Below are positions 27,684 through 36,273 of a stretch of DNA of 64,000 nucleotides, piece by piece. Made by a program: the position numbers and the translations under genes. A model generated the notes under the pieces. The model worked only from the letters and a program-made list of their open reading frames with translations, was not told where the DNA came from and made no database searches. This DNA is from Cloacimonetes bacterium UBA6097 (lineage in GTDB: Bacteria; Cloacimonadota; Cloacimonadia; Cloacimonadales; Cloacimonadaceae). The stretch lies in assembly GCA_002435865.1 (NCBI GenBank), contig DIWV01000001.1, forward strand, positions 82,378-146,377, given 5' to 3'. Each line of letters begins with the position of its first letter. Within the stretch, counting starts at the first letter, position 1.

Positions 27684-28484
27684 GTGATTAGAAAATTAAC
27701 TCTTTTGTCGCTGATCGTAATTTTATTATTTGTCTATGGTTGTAAATCCAAGGAAGCTCAAAAAATGCCAGATGCAAATCAACAAACAACCCCGTTTGTT
27801 TATGCACCACTTCCGCCATTTCATGAAGTGTTTAAGATATTAGACTTTTTGAAACTTGGTGATTATAATCAAGCTGTTGAGGATAAAATATTTGCAACAA
27901 AACAGGAAACAGGTCACTCAGCTTTTGCATTGGGAGTACTGACTGCTGATGGAATTATAAGTGTCAGAGGTCACAATAAAACCAAGTTAAATGCAATTGC
28001 TGAAGAAATGATAAGAATTTCAAATTTTCTGGGTTTGGATGAGAGTATTTTACGGCTTGCAGACCAACTTAAGGAACTCATTAGCAATGACCAATGGGAA
28101 GAGCTGGAAAAAGCTCTGGAAAACTATAAAAATGAAGTAGAAGGTACTTTGTATCAATCACAGCAATATGACCAATTTACTATGATGCAAGTTGGAGGCT
28201 GGACAGAAGGCATTAACAGAATCGCTTGGTTCGTGAATAAACAGTACCAGCCTGAAAAAACAATAGTATTAGTACAGAAAGGTACGCTCAATCATCTGAT
28301 AAAAAACATGGAATACATTAACACGCCTTCAATTAAGGATTCTTATTATTTCAAAACTACATATGAGAAGTTGCAACAGATAAAATTAATTATTGATAAG
28401 CCAGTAAAAGACTCATATACAAAGGAGCAAGTAGACAAATTAATTAATATTTCACAAGAAATAAAAGAAGCTTACGGAAAATAA
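27684..28484 (+). CDS. Lipoprotein of unknown function
   Basis: The start is set at GTG 27684, because CCAGGAGGAAAA lies directly before it. The upstream in-frame ATG 27666 overlaps the previous stop and would have the ribosome binding site inside it. The 266-residue product has a lipoprotein signal ending LFVYGC, then a helical soluble domain (HEVFKILDFLKLGDYNQAVE.., later LADQLKELISNDQWEELEKALENYK). I do not recognise a family. It directly follows the FHA/ABC exporter and ends at a strong intrinsic terminator. Confidence 0.8.
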   Translation: MIRKLTLLSLIVILLFVYGCKSKEAQKMPDANQQTTPFVYAPLPPFHEVFKILDFLKLGDYNQAVEDKIFATKQETGHSAFALGVLTADGIISVRGHNKTKLNAIAEEMIRISNFLGLDESILRLADQLKELISNDQWEELEKALENYKNEVEGTLYQSQQYDQFTMMQVGGWTEGINRIAWFVNKQYQPEKTIVLVQKGTLNHLIKNMEYINTPSIKDSYYFKTTYEKLQQIKLIIDKPVKDSYTKEQVDKLINISQEIKEAYGK

Positions 28485-28493
28485 AAGATAAAT

Positions 28494-28523
28494 ACTCCCT
28501 GTCAATACGGCAGGGAGTTTTTT
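28494..28523 (+). terminator. Intrinsic terminator between the lipoprotein and the membrane operon
   Basis: A perfect 8-bp stem, ACTCCCTG (28494-28501) with CAGGGAGT (28511-28518), has a nine-base loop and six T residues (28518-28523). The next ATG is only five bases further on, leaving no space for a promoter downstream. Either reading-through or regulated termination must feed the following operon, or its promoter lies inside the lipoprotein gene. Confidence 0.88.
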
Positions 28524-28528
28524 ATGGT

Positions 28529-29644
28529 ATGAATGTGAATAAAATTATTACTAATCTGATTAGTTTGTTGTTAGTGTTACCATTTTCTTTGAATGCTGTT
28601 TCAGCTTTTGTTGCAAAAGACCATCCTTCAGATGACGGTAGAGCAATAGATTTAGCATGGAATGTACCAGACGAGTTTACTTCAGTTACTATTGAAAAGC
28701 TAGATTCTACAGAAACCTGGTTTGCTTTAACAAAAACTGCGTCAACTGTATCTGATTATGTTGATAATGACGGAATTGAACCAGGTTTGAATAGTCAATA
28801 TAGGCTCATAGCAAAAAATCCAGCTAATGGCGATAGTCTAATGTTATCTACTCAGATAACTTCGAGGGCTCAGTGGTTCAATTATAAGAAATCCCCTTTA
28901 TTATTCCTGCTTTTATTACTCAGCGGAGCTGTGATTTATTATATTTTATCGGCAAGAAGAGGTAAGGAACTCTTTATCAGGCGCATCAATGGTTTGGAAT
29001 CGATGGATGAAGCAGTGGGAAGAGCTACTGAAAAAGGCAAGCCGATACTGTTTGTTCCCGGTATTGGTGATTTGGATGACATACAGACAATTGCCGGATT
29101 AACAATCTTAAGTCAATTGGCATATAAAGCAGCTACATATAATGCAGATTTAATAGTTCCTGTCAGCAAATCTATGGTTTTATCCACTGCCAGAGAAATT
29201 GTAAAAGAAGCATATCTGAAAGCAGGCAGACCGGATGCTTTTAATCCTGATTGTGTATTTTATTTAACTGACGACCAGTTCGGATATGTAGCAGGTATTG
29301 ATGGGATTATGGTGCGTGAACAACCTGCAGCAAATTTCTTTTTAGGAACTTTCTATGCAGAATCCCTAATCCTTGCTGAAACAGGATTCGGAACCGGAGC
29401 GATGCAAACAGCCGGGACAGCTCAACCGCACCAACTGCCATTCTTTGTAGTCACTTGTGATTATACATTGATTGGAGAGGAGTTGTTTGCAGCTTCAGCT
29501 TACTTATCAAAGGAACCTAACCAATTAGGCAGTCTTAAGGGGCAGGATTTCGGGAAGTTATTCATTGTGTTGTTGATTATCATCGGTTCAATCATGGAAA
29601 TGTCAGGAATCCATTGGTTAAAGAACATTCTGATGTTTGAATAG
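28529..29644 (+). CDS. Membrane protein with fibronectin-III-like N-terminus (DUF6754-like), first gene of an uncharacterised operon
   Basis: The 371-residue product has an N-terminal hydrophobic signal or anchor (about 5-26), then an FN3-like beta domain (about 30-115). A membrane helix follows (about 122-142), then a large soluble domain with GKPILFVPGIGDLDDIQTIAGL and CVFYLTDDQFGYVAG blocks, and a C-terminal helix (about 345-362). I associate this layout with DUF6754 but cannot confirm it. No catalytic motif is evident. The start lies directly behind the terminator, with CAGGGAG in its stem the only ribosome-binding-site-like sequence. Genes at 29653, 30348 and 31269 follow in step. Confidence 0.72.
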   Translation: MNVNKIITNLISLLLVLPFSLNAVSAFVAKDHPSDDGRAIDLAWNVPDEFTSVTIEKLDSTETWFALTKTASTVSDYVDNDGIEPGLNSQYRLIAKNPANGDSLMLSTQITSRAQWFNYKKSPLLFLLLLLSGAVIYYILSARRGKELFIRRINGLESMDEAVGRATEKGKPILFVPGIGDLDDIQTIAGLTILSQLAYKAATYNADLIVPVSKSMVLSTAREIVKEAYLKAGRPDAFNPDCVFYLTDDQFGYVAGIDGIMVREQPAANFFLGTFYAESLILAETGFGTGAMQTAGTAQPHQLPFFVVTCDYTLIGEELFAASAYLSKEPNQLGSLKGQDFGKLFIVLLIIIGSIMEMSGIHWLKNILMFE

Positions 29645-29652
29645 GAATAATC

Positions 29653-30351
29653 ATGAAGAGATTTTTACCATTAATGGTTACTTTTTTTATAGGTATAATA
29701 GTAATAAGTTCAGAATTTATTCCGCACAAACCTTTTAGCTCTATCAATGCAGGATTGGAAAACTGGTTTTTAATCATATCAGGATTTGCTATTTTACTTG
29801 GTCAGATAAGTCTGATAAAGGTTAATTCCAATAAAGTATATATTAAAGCAGAGAACTGGCAGTATTACTTAATCGGACTCATCAGCTTCGGAGTAATGGT
29901 TCTTTGCGGTATTTTGTGGGGAACACAGGACGCTAATGGAATTTTAGGCAGTCATGTGGATTTGTCAAAATGGCTGGGTAGTAAACCATTTGTATATCTC
30001 TTTGATAATGTTTATCAGCATCTGTCATCGACTATGTTTGCCTTGCTGGCTTTTTTTATAGCTTCAGCTGCATACCGTGCTTTTATCATGAGAAGTTTTG
30101 AATCCAACCTACTGATGATTGCAGCGGTTGTTGTAATGCTTGGAAGGACTACAATAGGAACTTCATTCACTGCCTGGCTTCCTCAGGGCTGGAGATTCTT
30201 GCATCTACCTGATGTTGCCAATTTTGTAATGAATTATCCCACTAATGCAGCCCAGCGGGCGATTATGATAAGTGCTGCTCTGGGAATAGTAGGCAGCAGT
30301 TTGAGGATACTGCTCGGAATTGAAAGATCATATCTGGGAGGTGGTGATTGA
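29653..30351 (+). CDS. Polytopic membrane protein, second gene of the uncharacterised operon
   Basis: The 232-residue product shows about six hydrophobic helices (near 5-20, 35-55, 72-92, 122-142, 150-168 and 205-225) and a short hydrophilic stretch between. No family is recognised. A weak ATAGGAAT site precedes the ATG, nine bases after the previous stop. Its end overlaps the TTG start of the next gene, pointing to coupled translation and a shared complex. Confidence 0.7.
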   Translation: MKRFLPLMVTFFIGIIVISSEFIPHKPFSSINAGLENWFLIISGFAILLGQISLIKVNSNKVYIKAENWQYYLIGLISFGVMVLCGILWGTQDANGILGSHVDLSKWLGSKPFVYLFDNVYQHLSSTMFALLAFFIASAAYRAFIMRSFESNLLMIAAVVVMLGRTTIGTSFTAWLPQGWRFLHLPDVANFVMNYPTNAAQRAIMISAALGIVGSSLRILLGIERSYLGGGD

Positions 30352-31178
30352 GTACACCAAAAACCTCAAAACCTATTGACAGAAGATATATCTTTTTGAT
30401 TCTGCTGATTGGAGTTGCATTACCTCTTATATTTCCACTTGGTTTCAAATCCGAAGTTTCTGATATCTCCCGACAAGTTTATCAACTTATAGAAAATACT
30501 CCCGAAAATTCGATTATGCTTATGTCTTTTGATTATGATCCGGCTACAAATACTGAACTGCAGCCCATGGCAAAAGCTATTATTGAACATGCTTTTAGAA
30601 GAAACCATAAAATAATAGCTGTTGCATTATGGCCTCAGGGAGTACAAATGGCAGATCAGGCATTCGAATATATTCTGGAAAAGTATCCTGATAAAAAATA
30701 CGGCATTGATTATGTAAATATGGGATTTAAAACCGGTGGAATGGTTACAATACAGGCTATGGGAAGAAATATTAAAGACGTACTTCCAAAAGATACAAAA
30801 AATACTCCTTTTGAGGAAATTGAATTGCTCAGGAATGTAAGGAATTATAAACAAATCGCCTATGTTATATCTCTGTCTGCAGGTGATCCCGGATTAAAGC
30901 AATACGTTATGGCTGCACATGATATGTACAAAGTAAAAGTGTCCGGCGGAACTACTGCAGTATCGACTCCAGGATTCATACCTTATATTAACGACCAAAA
31001 TCAACTTTATGGTCTTTTAGGCGGACTCAAAGGCGCAGCAGAATATGAATCAATGATTAAAGTTAAAGGTACTGCAACAAGCGGCATGGATGCACAGTCA
31101 GTTGCACACATTTTGATAATTCTCTTTATAGTTATGGGCAATATCAGAGCATTTAAGGATAAGAATCAAAAGGCATGA
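30348..31178 (+). CDS. Membrane-anchored protein with large soluble domain, third gene of the operon
   Basis: The 276-residue product starts at TTG 30348, overlapping the previous stop by four bases, with GGGAGGTGG just upstream. One N-terminal helix (about 14-33) and one C-terminal helix (about 252-268) flank a soluble alpha/beta domain (ENSIMLMSFDYDPATNTELQP.., KKYGIDYVNMGFKTGGM.., YKVKVSGGTTAVSTPG). I do not recognise the fold family. The domain would sit on one side of the membrane, held by both ends. Confidence 0.7.
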   Translation: MSTPKTSKPIDRRYIFLILLIGVALPLIFPLGFKSEVSDISRQVYQLIENTPENSIMLMSFDYDPATNTELQPMAKAIIEHAFRRNHKIIAVALWPQGVQMADQAFEYILEKYPDKKYGIDYVNMGFKTGGMVTIQAMGRNIKDVLPKDTKNTPFEEIELLRNVRNYKQIAYVISLSAGDPGLKQYVMAAHDMYKVKVSGGTTAVSTPGFIPYINDQNQLYGLLGGLKGAAEYESMIKVKGTATSGMDAQSVAHILIILFIVMGNIRAFKDKNQKA

Positions 31179-31268
31179 TAAAATACTTAAGAACGACGAC
31201 TATATTTATTTTATATACAATGAGATAAACGAATACTTGAATATTAAGTTTTATTAATAAGGATTACT

Positions 31269-31910
31269 ATGAGTCAGTTTATGACAACTTTCGGTATCTG
31301 GTTGGGTGCTTTTTTTACTATAAGCATCTTCAGCTTTTTATATAAAGATAATCCTTTCTACAAATTAGCGGAGCAAATATTTGTTGGATTGTCAGCAGGA
31401 TATTGGTTTATCTATACAATCTATAGTATATTGATACCTAATTTATTTGGTAAAATACTATCTGATTTCAACTCTAATATCATGCTTTTAATACCAGCAT
31501 TATTGGGTATGATGATGTTAATCAGACTGATTCCCAAACTTGAATGGATAAGCCGCTATCCGATAGCATTGGTTATCGGAACATCAGCCGGAATCAGTAT
31601 GCTCAGATATACTCAATCAGATGTTTTGTCACAAGTTGCTGCTACGATGATAAATCCATTGGGAATGAATACAATAGGGGAGAAGATTGGGAGTTTTATA
31701 CTGATAATTGGTACAGTTTGTGTAATAATGTATTTTTACTTCAGTCGTAAGCAGGAAGGGATTTTGGGAGCTACATCAAAATTTGGAATATGGTTTTTAA
31801 TGATAAGTTTCGGAGCTTCATTTGGATACACAGTTATGGCAAGAATTTCTTTATTGATAGGTCGGTTACAATTTTTATTGGGTGACTGGCTACATATAAT
31901 CAAGCCTTAA
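31269..31910 (+). CDS. Polytopic membrane protein, fourth gene of the operon
   Basis: The 213-residue product is nearly all hydrophobic, with about six or seven helices and few charged residues. No family is recognised. AAGGATTACT precedes the ATG. It is separated from the third gene by 90 bases that hold nothing obvious. The following acyl-ACP synthetase-like gene begins 18 bases after its stop, so the ligase may belong to the same transcript. Confidence 0.7.
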   Translation: MSQFMTTFGIWLGAFFTISIFSFLYKDNPFYKLAEQIFVGLSAGYWFIYTIYSILIPNLFGKILSDFNSNIMLLIPALLGMMMLIRLIPKLEWISRYPIALVIGTSAGISMLRYTQSDVLSQVAATMINPLGMNTIGEKIGSFILIIGTVCVIMYFYFSRKQEGILGATSKFGIWFLMISFGASFGYTVMARISLLIGRLQFLLGDWLHIIKP

Positions 31911-31928
31911 TAGAAAGGGGAGAAGATA

Positions 31929-33458
31929 ATGGCACAATTACATCAAAGGTTCATTCAGATTGCAAAAAAATACAGTGGGAAAAATGCAGTTAGTGACAAA
32001 GCAACAGGCAGAGATTATAACTATAATCGTTTATTGATAGCTTCACTGATACTAACAGATAAGCTTAATGCTTACAATAGTAAATATTTGGGTATAATGC
32101 TGCCTACCTCTGCAGGTTGTATGTTATCTATTCTTGCTACTTTGATGGCAGGTAAAATTCCTGTAATGATAAATTATGCAACCGGAGCAATAGAAAACTG
32201 CATTTATGCTAGGGAAAAATGCAATTTTAAAACAATTATCACCAGCAGAAAACTCTTGGAAAAGTTAAATATTCATCAAATTGAACATATGGTGATGATT
32301 GAAGATATACTTTTGGAAGTTAAAATCTGGCACAAATTAAAAGCAGCGCTAATGTCAAAATTGCCTTATTCTCTTTTAAGTAAGCTTGTAAGCGACGGTC
32401 CTGATAACGAAACATCTGTTATATTGTTTACAAGTGGTAGCGAGAAAGAACCAAAAGCTGTACAGCTTTCCCACAAAAATATTAATCACAACGTAGATAA
32501 TGTACAGCAGTTAGTTAATATTACACCTGATGATGTTTTTCTTTCAGAACTTCCATTATTCCACGTTTTCGGCTTAACCATAGATTTTTGGTTGCCAATA
32601 CTAATCGGTTGCAGTATGGTAACATATCCCAATCCACTTGATTACAAAGAAATATGTAATTTTGTCAGAGAATACAAAGTTACTTTAATGGCTGCAACTC
32701 CTTCATTCTATTATGGATATTTGCTTAGAAGCGATCCTGGCGATTTTAGTAGCGTGCGGTTTGCTTTTGCAGGTGCGGATAAATTACCCCAAAAAGTCTA
32801 TGATGGATTTCTGAAAAAGCACGGTGTAAAAGTTTATGAAGGTTATGGCGCAACTGAAACAAGTCCTGTGATCTCTGTGAATACTCAGGAAAACCACAAA
32901 TTGAATAGCATTGGTAAACTAATTCCCAATGTTAAAGTAAAAATTGTTGATGTTGAAACAGGCAAAGAATTGGGCCCTAACAAAGAAGGCAAAGTTCTTG
33001 TCAAAGGCGACAATGTTATGACCGGATACCTGGGAGACCTGGAAGAAACTTTGCTTAGAATAAGGGATGGCTGGTATGATACAGGAGATATAGGGTTAAT
33101 TGATGATGACGGTTTTTTATGGCACAAAGGCAGGCTGAAACGTTTTGTAAAAGTAGGTGGAGAAATGGTTTCGTTGGTTAAAGTTGAAGATGTTTTAAGC
33201 CGCTTATTGCCCGAAGATGTAATATGTTGCGTTGTTGATGTTCCGAATGTATCTAAGGGTGCTGATGTTGTGGCTGCTGTTGCAACAGGTGATTTTGATA
33301 TGCAAAAAATTATGAAAGAATTGAAAAAAGAATTGCCTGCTATTGCAGTACCCAAGCAATTTGTTGTTATAGAAAATATTCCCATGATGGCTAGCGGAAA
33401 AGTTAACTTTAGAGAAGTAGAAATTATCTGCAGAGAACGTTTAAACGAAGAAAAATAG
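31929..33458 (+). CDS. AMP-forming acyl ligase, acyl-ACP synthetase (Aas C-terminal) type
   Basis: This 509-residue member of the ANL adenylating superfamily activates a carboxylic acid as acyl-AMP and passes it to a thiol carrier. Motifs are LFTSGSEKEPK (phosphate loop, near 168-178), GYGATETSP (near 305), YDTGDIG and the hinge region GRLKRFVKVGGEMVS, with the catalytic Lys in MASGKVNF near the end. GGEMVSLxxVE resembles the synthetase half of Aas, which reacylates lysophospholipids via ACP. The acyltransferase half is absent. AAGGGGAGA precedes the ATG. The substrate is unproven. Confidence 0.85.
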   Translation: MAQLHQRFIQIAKKYSGKNAVSDKATGRDYNYNRLLIASLILTDKLNAYNSKYLGIMLPTSAGCMLSILATLMAGKIPVMINYATGAIENCIYAREKCNFKTIITSRKLLEKLNIHQIEHMVMIEDILLEVKIWHKLKAALMSKLPYSLLSKLVSDGPDNETSVILFTSGSEKEPKAVQLSHKNINHNVDNVQQLVNITPDDVFLSELPLFHVFGLTIDFWLPILIGCSMVTYPNPLDYKEICNFVREYKVTLMAATPSFYYGYLLRSDPGDFSSVRFAFAGADKLPQKVYDGFLKKHGVKVYEGYGATETSPVISVNTQENHKLNSIGKLIPNVKVKIVDVETGKELGPNKEGKVLVKGDNVMTGYLGDLEETLLRIRDGWYDTGDIGLIDDDGFLWHKGRLKRFVKVGGEMVSLVKVEDVLSRLLPEDVICCVVDVPNVSKGADVVAAVATGDFDMQKIMKELKKELPAIAVPKQFVVIENIPMMASGKVNFREVEIICRERLNEEK

Positions 33459-33511
33459 CTGCAAAAAAAAATAGATGAGTTTTTAACTATATGAGGTAAA
33501 TTATCCTGAGA

Positions 33512-34255
33512 ATGATTAATGAATTGGAAATCTGGAGTGTATTATTAGCAAATCCAACCTTTGGGAATGAAATACAAAATTTACTTGATATAGGCGAATT
33601 AATTTGGCTAAGGGGCTGGGCAGAAGCTAATGCAGGAAATGTGTCTATCCGTTTACCGGAATCTATAACAGAAAGTTTGATACAATTGCTACATTGCAAT
33701 GTTAAGAATTATGTATGGTTCCTTGTTTCATCAACAGGCTCCCGATACCGTGAATTTAATAAATTGGGACTTCAGAATTTTAACTTGATAGGATTGGACA
33801 AAGCTGATTTTAAATCTGGAATTTCAAACAAACAAATTATATTCCCTGAATACCGTAAACCGACTTCAGAATGGGTCACCCACTTATCAGTTCACGAATG
33901 GCTTTATCAAAACAGAGATAACGATACCATAGTTCTTCATGCACATCCTACAGATTGGATTACCATAAGTAATTGTAGAAAATATAAAGATTCAAAACCT
34001 GAACTTATCAAAGAAATCAGAGAAAGCCTTCCAGAATTGAATATTTATTTTCCCCAAGGCATTACTCTTTTACCATTCGCTGTCCCTGGTTCTGATGAGC
34101 TTGCTGAACTGACTGTTAAAGGATTAAATCAAAGTAAAATTGTTATTTGGGAAAAGCATGGTATATTAATCACTGCAAAAGATGTAAATTGTGCTTTTGA
34201 TTATCTGGAAATTGTATCCAAGGCCGCTTCAGTTTACCTTGCTCACGGTAATTAA
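33512..34255 (+). CDS. Class II aldolase, rhamnulose-1-phosphate aldolase-like
   Basis: The 247-residue product has the class II aldolase zinc pattern: HAHP in IVLHAHPTDW and EKHG near the C-terminus. RGWAEANAGNVSIRLP and KPTSEWVTHLSVHEWL match RhaD, which splits L-rhamnulose 1-phosphate to dihydroxyacetone phosphate and L-lactaldehyde. No other rhamnose or fucose genes are nearby, so the true substrate may differ. It converges with folA 21 bases away; no strong terminator hairpin is visible between them. Confidence 0.82.
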   Translation: MINELEIWSVLLANPTFGNEIQNLLDIGELIWLRGWAEANAGNVSIRLPESITESLIQLLHCNVKNYVWFLVSSTGSRYREFNKLGLQNFNLIGLDKADFKSGISNKQIIFPEYRKPTSEWVTHLSVHEWLYQNRDNDTIVLHAHPTDWITISNCRKYKDSKPELIKEIRESLPELNIYFPQGITLLPFAVPGSDELAELTVKGLNQSKIVIWEKHGILITAKDVNCAFDYLEIVSKAASVYLAHGN

Positions 34256-34275
34256 TTTATTTATTTATTTACTTA

Positions 34276-34767
34276 CTATAATTTATCATCTCTCTTCTCC
34301 CATGTTTCAAAGGAAAGATTATAACCTGATTCAGAGATTTTCTGCTCGAATGACATTATCTCCCATTCTTTCCAGTTTACATAAGGAAAATAAACATCAC
34401 CCTCAAATTTATAATCTATTCTTGTAAGATAAATCTTGCCTGCAAATGGAAGAAACTGCCTGAAAACTTCCGAACCTCCAATTATAAATACTTCCTGGTC
34501 AGGATATTCAGCAAATACCTGCTCAATAGAATTCACTGTCAGGCATCCGTTGATTTGGAATGATACATCTCTTGTTAAAATTATGTTTATACGTCCATCA
34601 AGAGGTTTACCGATTGATAGCCAGGTGTTTTTCCCCATTACAACAGGGTGACCCATGGTTGTATCCTTAAAGAATTTAAAATCCTCTTTTATTAACCAGG
34701 GAAGGTGATTGTTTCTACCGATAAGTTGATTTTTGTCAAAAGCAACTATAATAGATATGATAGTCAA
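34276..34767 (-). CDS. folA: Dihydrofolate reductase
   Basis: DHFR reduces dihydrofolate with NADPH. The 163-residue product carries IVAFDKNQLIGRNNHLPW with the Trp next to the substrate pocket, Asp in LIKEDFKFFKDTT, VVMGKNTWLSIGKPLDGRINIILT and VFIIGGSEVFRQFL. Length and motifs are normal. It lies eight bases after the HD-GYP response regulator on the same strand, an unusual partnership. No thymidylate synthase gene is next to it. Confidence 0.95.
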   Translation of the reverse strand: MTIISIIVAFDKNQLIGRNNHLPWLIKEDFKFFKDTTMGHPVVMGKNTWLSIGKPLDGRINIILTRDVSFQINGCLTVNSIEQVFAEYPDQEVFIIGGSEVFRQFLPFAGKIYLTRIDYKFEGDVYFPYVNWKEWEIMSFEQKISESGYNLSFETWEKRDDKL

Positions 34768-34775
34768 ATGAGATC

Positions 34776-35855
34776 CTACAAAGTAACATTCATAAATGAG
34801 CTGAGTGGAGGAATCTCAAGCGTTTTGAAATCCTGTCCACTTGCAGCTTTTAAAAAGTACTCAACACAAACAGGGTCAAACTGGGTTCCCGAACATCTTT
34901 GTATTTCATCAGAAGCCTGGGAATGAGTAAAAACATCTCTGTAGCTCCTTGAACTCGTCATAGCATCATAAGAGTCAGCTATTGAGACAACTTTCGCCAG
35001 AAGCGAAATATCGTGACTTTTTAAGCCTTTGGGATATCCAGTGCCATCGTATCTTTCATGATGCTGTGAGACAATATTGATTATTTCTTTATCCAAAGCT
35101 ATTGGACGAATAATCTTTTCACCAATAAGCGGGTGTTGACGAATTAGATTTAGTTCTTCAAAACTAAGAGCAGCAGGTTTATGCAGCAATGTTTGATATA
35201 TACCTATTTTTCCCAAATCATGAAAGATTGCTCCGTTTCTAAGTGATTTTAACTCAGAAGTAGATAAATTCATTGTCTGACCAATAATCAAACTAATATT
35301 TGTAACTCTTTCAGAATGCCCTTTTGTATAAATGTCACTTGCTTCAAGAGCATTAATCATAGCTAATACAGTTCTGATGAAATTAAGTTCTAATAGAATA
35401 TTAGCATCGTAAAGTTCTTTTGCTTTTTGCTCTAATAATTTTTCTAAATTATTGGTGTAGAGTTCATTTTGAATGAGTAAATGATGTTTTTGTACAGCTT
35501 GTTTTACTGATATTTGCAATTCACTCAGGCTAAAAGGTTTTCTAAGAAAATCATAAACACCTAATTTAATAGCATTCTGCATGGTGCTAACTTCTGCAAA
35601 TCCTGTAATCAGGATAACAGGAATTTTTGAATTGATTATATTTATTCTTGATAGAAGTTCTAACCCATCCATACCGGGTAAGTTAATATCAGATATCACA
35701 GCATCAAAATCATTTTCTTGTATAAAAGATAAAGCAGTTTCAGAGTCAGATGCTAATATAACATCGTATTTTTCCCTAGATTTTAGTGCTGTTCCGATCA
35801 GGTCAAGCATTGAAGGGTCATCATCAACAACAAGGATTTTGATTATTTGTTCCAT
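34776..35855 (-). CDS. Response regulator with HD-GYP output domain (RpfG-like)
   Basis: The 359-residue protein has a receiver domain at 1-120, with acidic DDD near 10-12, phospho-acceptor Asp in AVISDINLPGMDG and Lys in FLRKPFS. An HD-GYP domain follows at about 170-340 with HDLGKIG and a canonical HHERYDGTGYPKGL. This is the layout of RpfG-type cyclic-di-GMP phosphodiesterases controlled by phosphorylation. No sensor kinase is adjacent, so it is an orphan. It is followed by folA. Confidence 0.92.
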   Translation of the reverse strand: MEQIIKILVVDDDPSMLDLIGTALKSREKYDVILASDSETALSFIQENDFDAVISDINLPGMDGLELLSRINIINSKIPVILITGFAEVSTMQNAIKLGVYDFLRKPFSLSELQISVKQAVQKHHLLIQNELYTNNLEKLLEQKAKELYDANILLELNFIRTVLAMINALEASDIYTKGHSERVTNISLIIGQTMNLSTSELKSLRNGAIFHDLGKIGIYQTLLHKPAALSFEELNLIRQHPLIGEKIIRPIALDKEIINIVSQHHERYDGTGYPKGLKSHDISLLAKVVSIADSYDAMTSSRSYRDVFTHSQASDEIQRCSGTQFDPVCVEYFLKAASGQDFKTLEIPPLSSFMNVTL

Positions 35856-35943
35856 ATCTTATTCCCGGTACCTATCGACTATATACTATTAAGATTGATT
35901 GATTAGATCTCTCTTAATTTGGAAAGAAATTCAAAATACTGAA

Positions 35944-36171
35944 TTACCCGGCTATAACTTCTTTCACTTCCGGGATTTCTTCCTTAAGTATTCTTTCAAT
36001 ACCGGCTTTAAGTGTTAATGTAGCCATCGGGCAAGTACCGCAAGCTCCTGTAAGCCGCACTACAACTGTATTATCATTTTTAATGTCTATTAGTTCTACA
36101 TCACCACCATCAGCTTGTATGGAGGGACGTATTTTAGCAAGGACTTCAATGACTTTTTCTTTGTTAATCAT
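35944..36171 (-). CDS. NifU C-terminal domain iron-sulfur scaffold (Nfu type)
   Basis: The 75-residue protein has VLAKIRPSIQADGGDVELI and the cluster-binding GACGTCPMATLTLKAGIE with its CxxC. Nfu proteins carry and deliver iron-sulfur clusters. Start is ATG 36171 because GGAG lies five bases before it; the longer frame to 36189 begins with a TTG lacking such a site. The spacers on either side (35856-35943 and 36172-36273) hold a possible minus-strand TTGTCA box near 36250 and nothing else clear. Confidence 0.93.
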   Translation of the reverse strand: MINKEKVIEVLAKIRPSIQADGGDVELIDIKNDNTVVVRLTGACGTCPMATLTLKAGIERILKEEIPEVKEVIAG

Positions 36172-36273
36172 AAATGCTCCATAATTCAATAAATTTAATT
36201 AATTACAAACTAGAATAATACAATTAATAACTAAACACGTTATTTTGACAAGCCTTTTTTCTAAATTGGTTCA

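Noticed and set aside
32885..33385. 166-codon minus-strand frame opposite the acyl ligase
   Set aside because: It lies wholly within the well-supported ligase gene; low-complexity Ser/Thr-rich translation typical of an antisense shadow.
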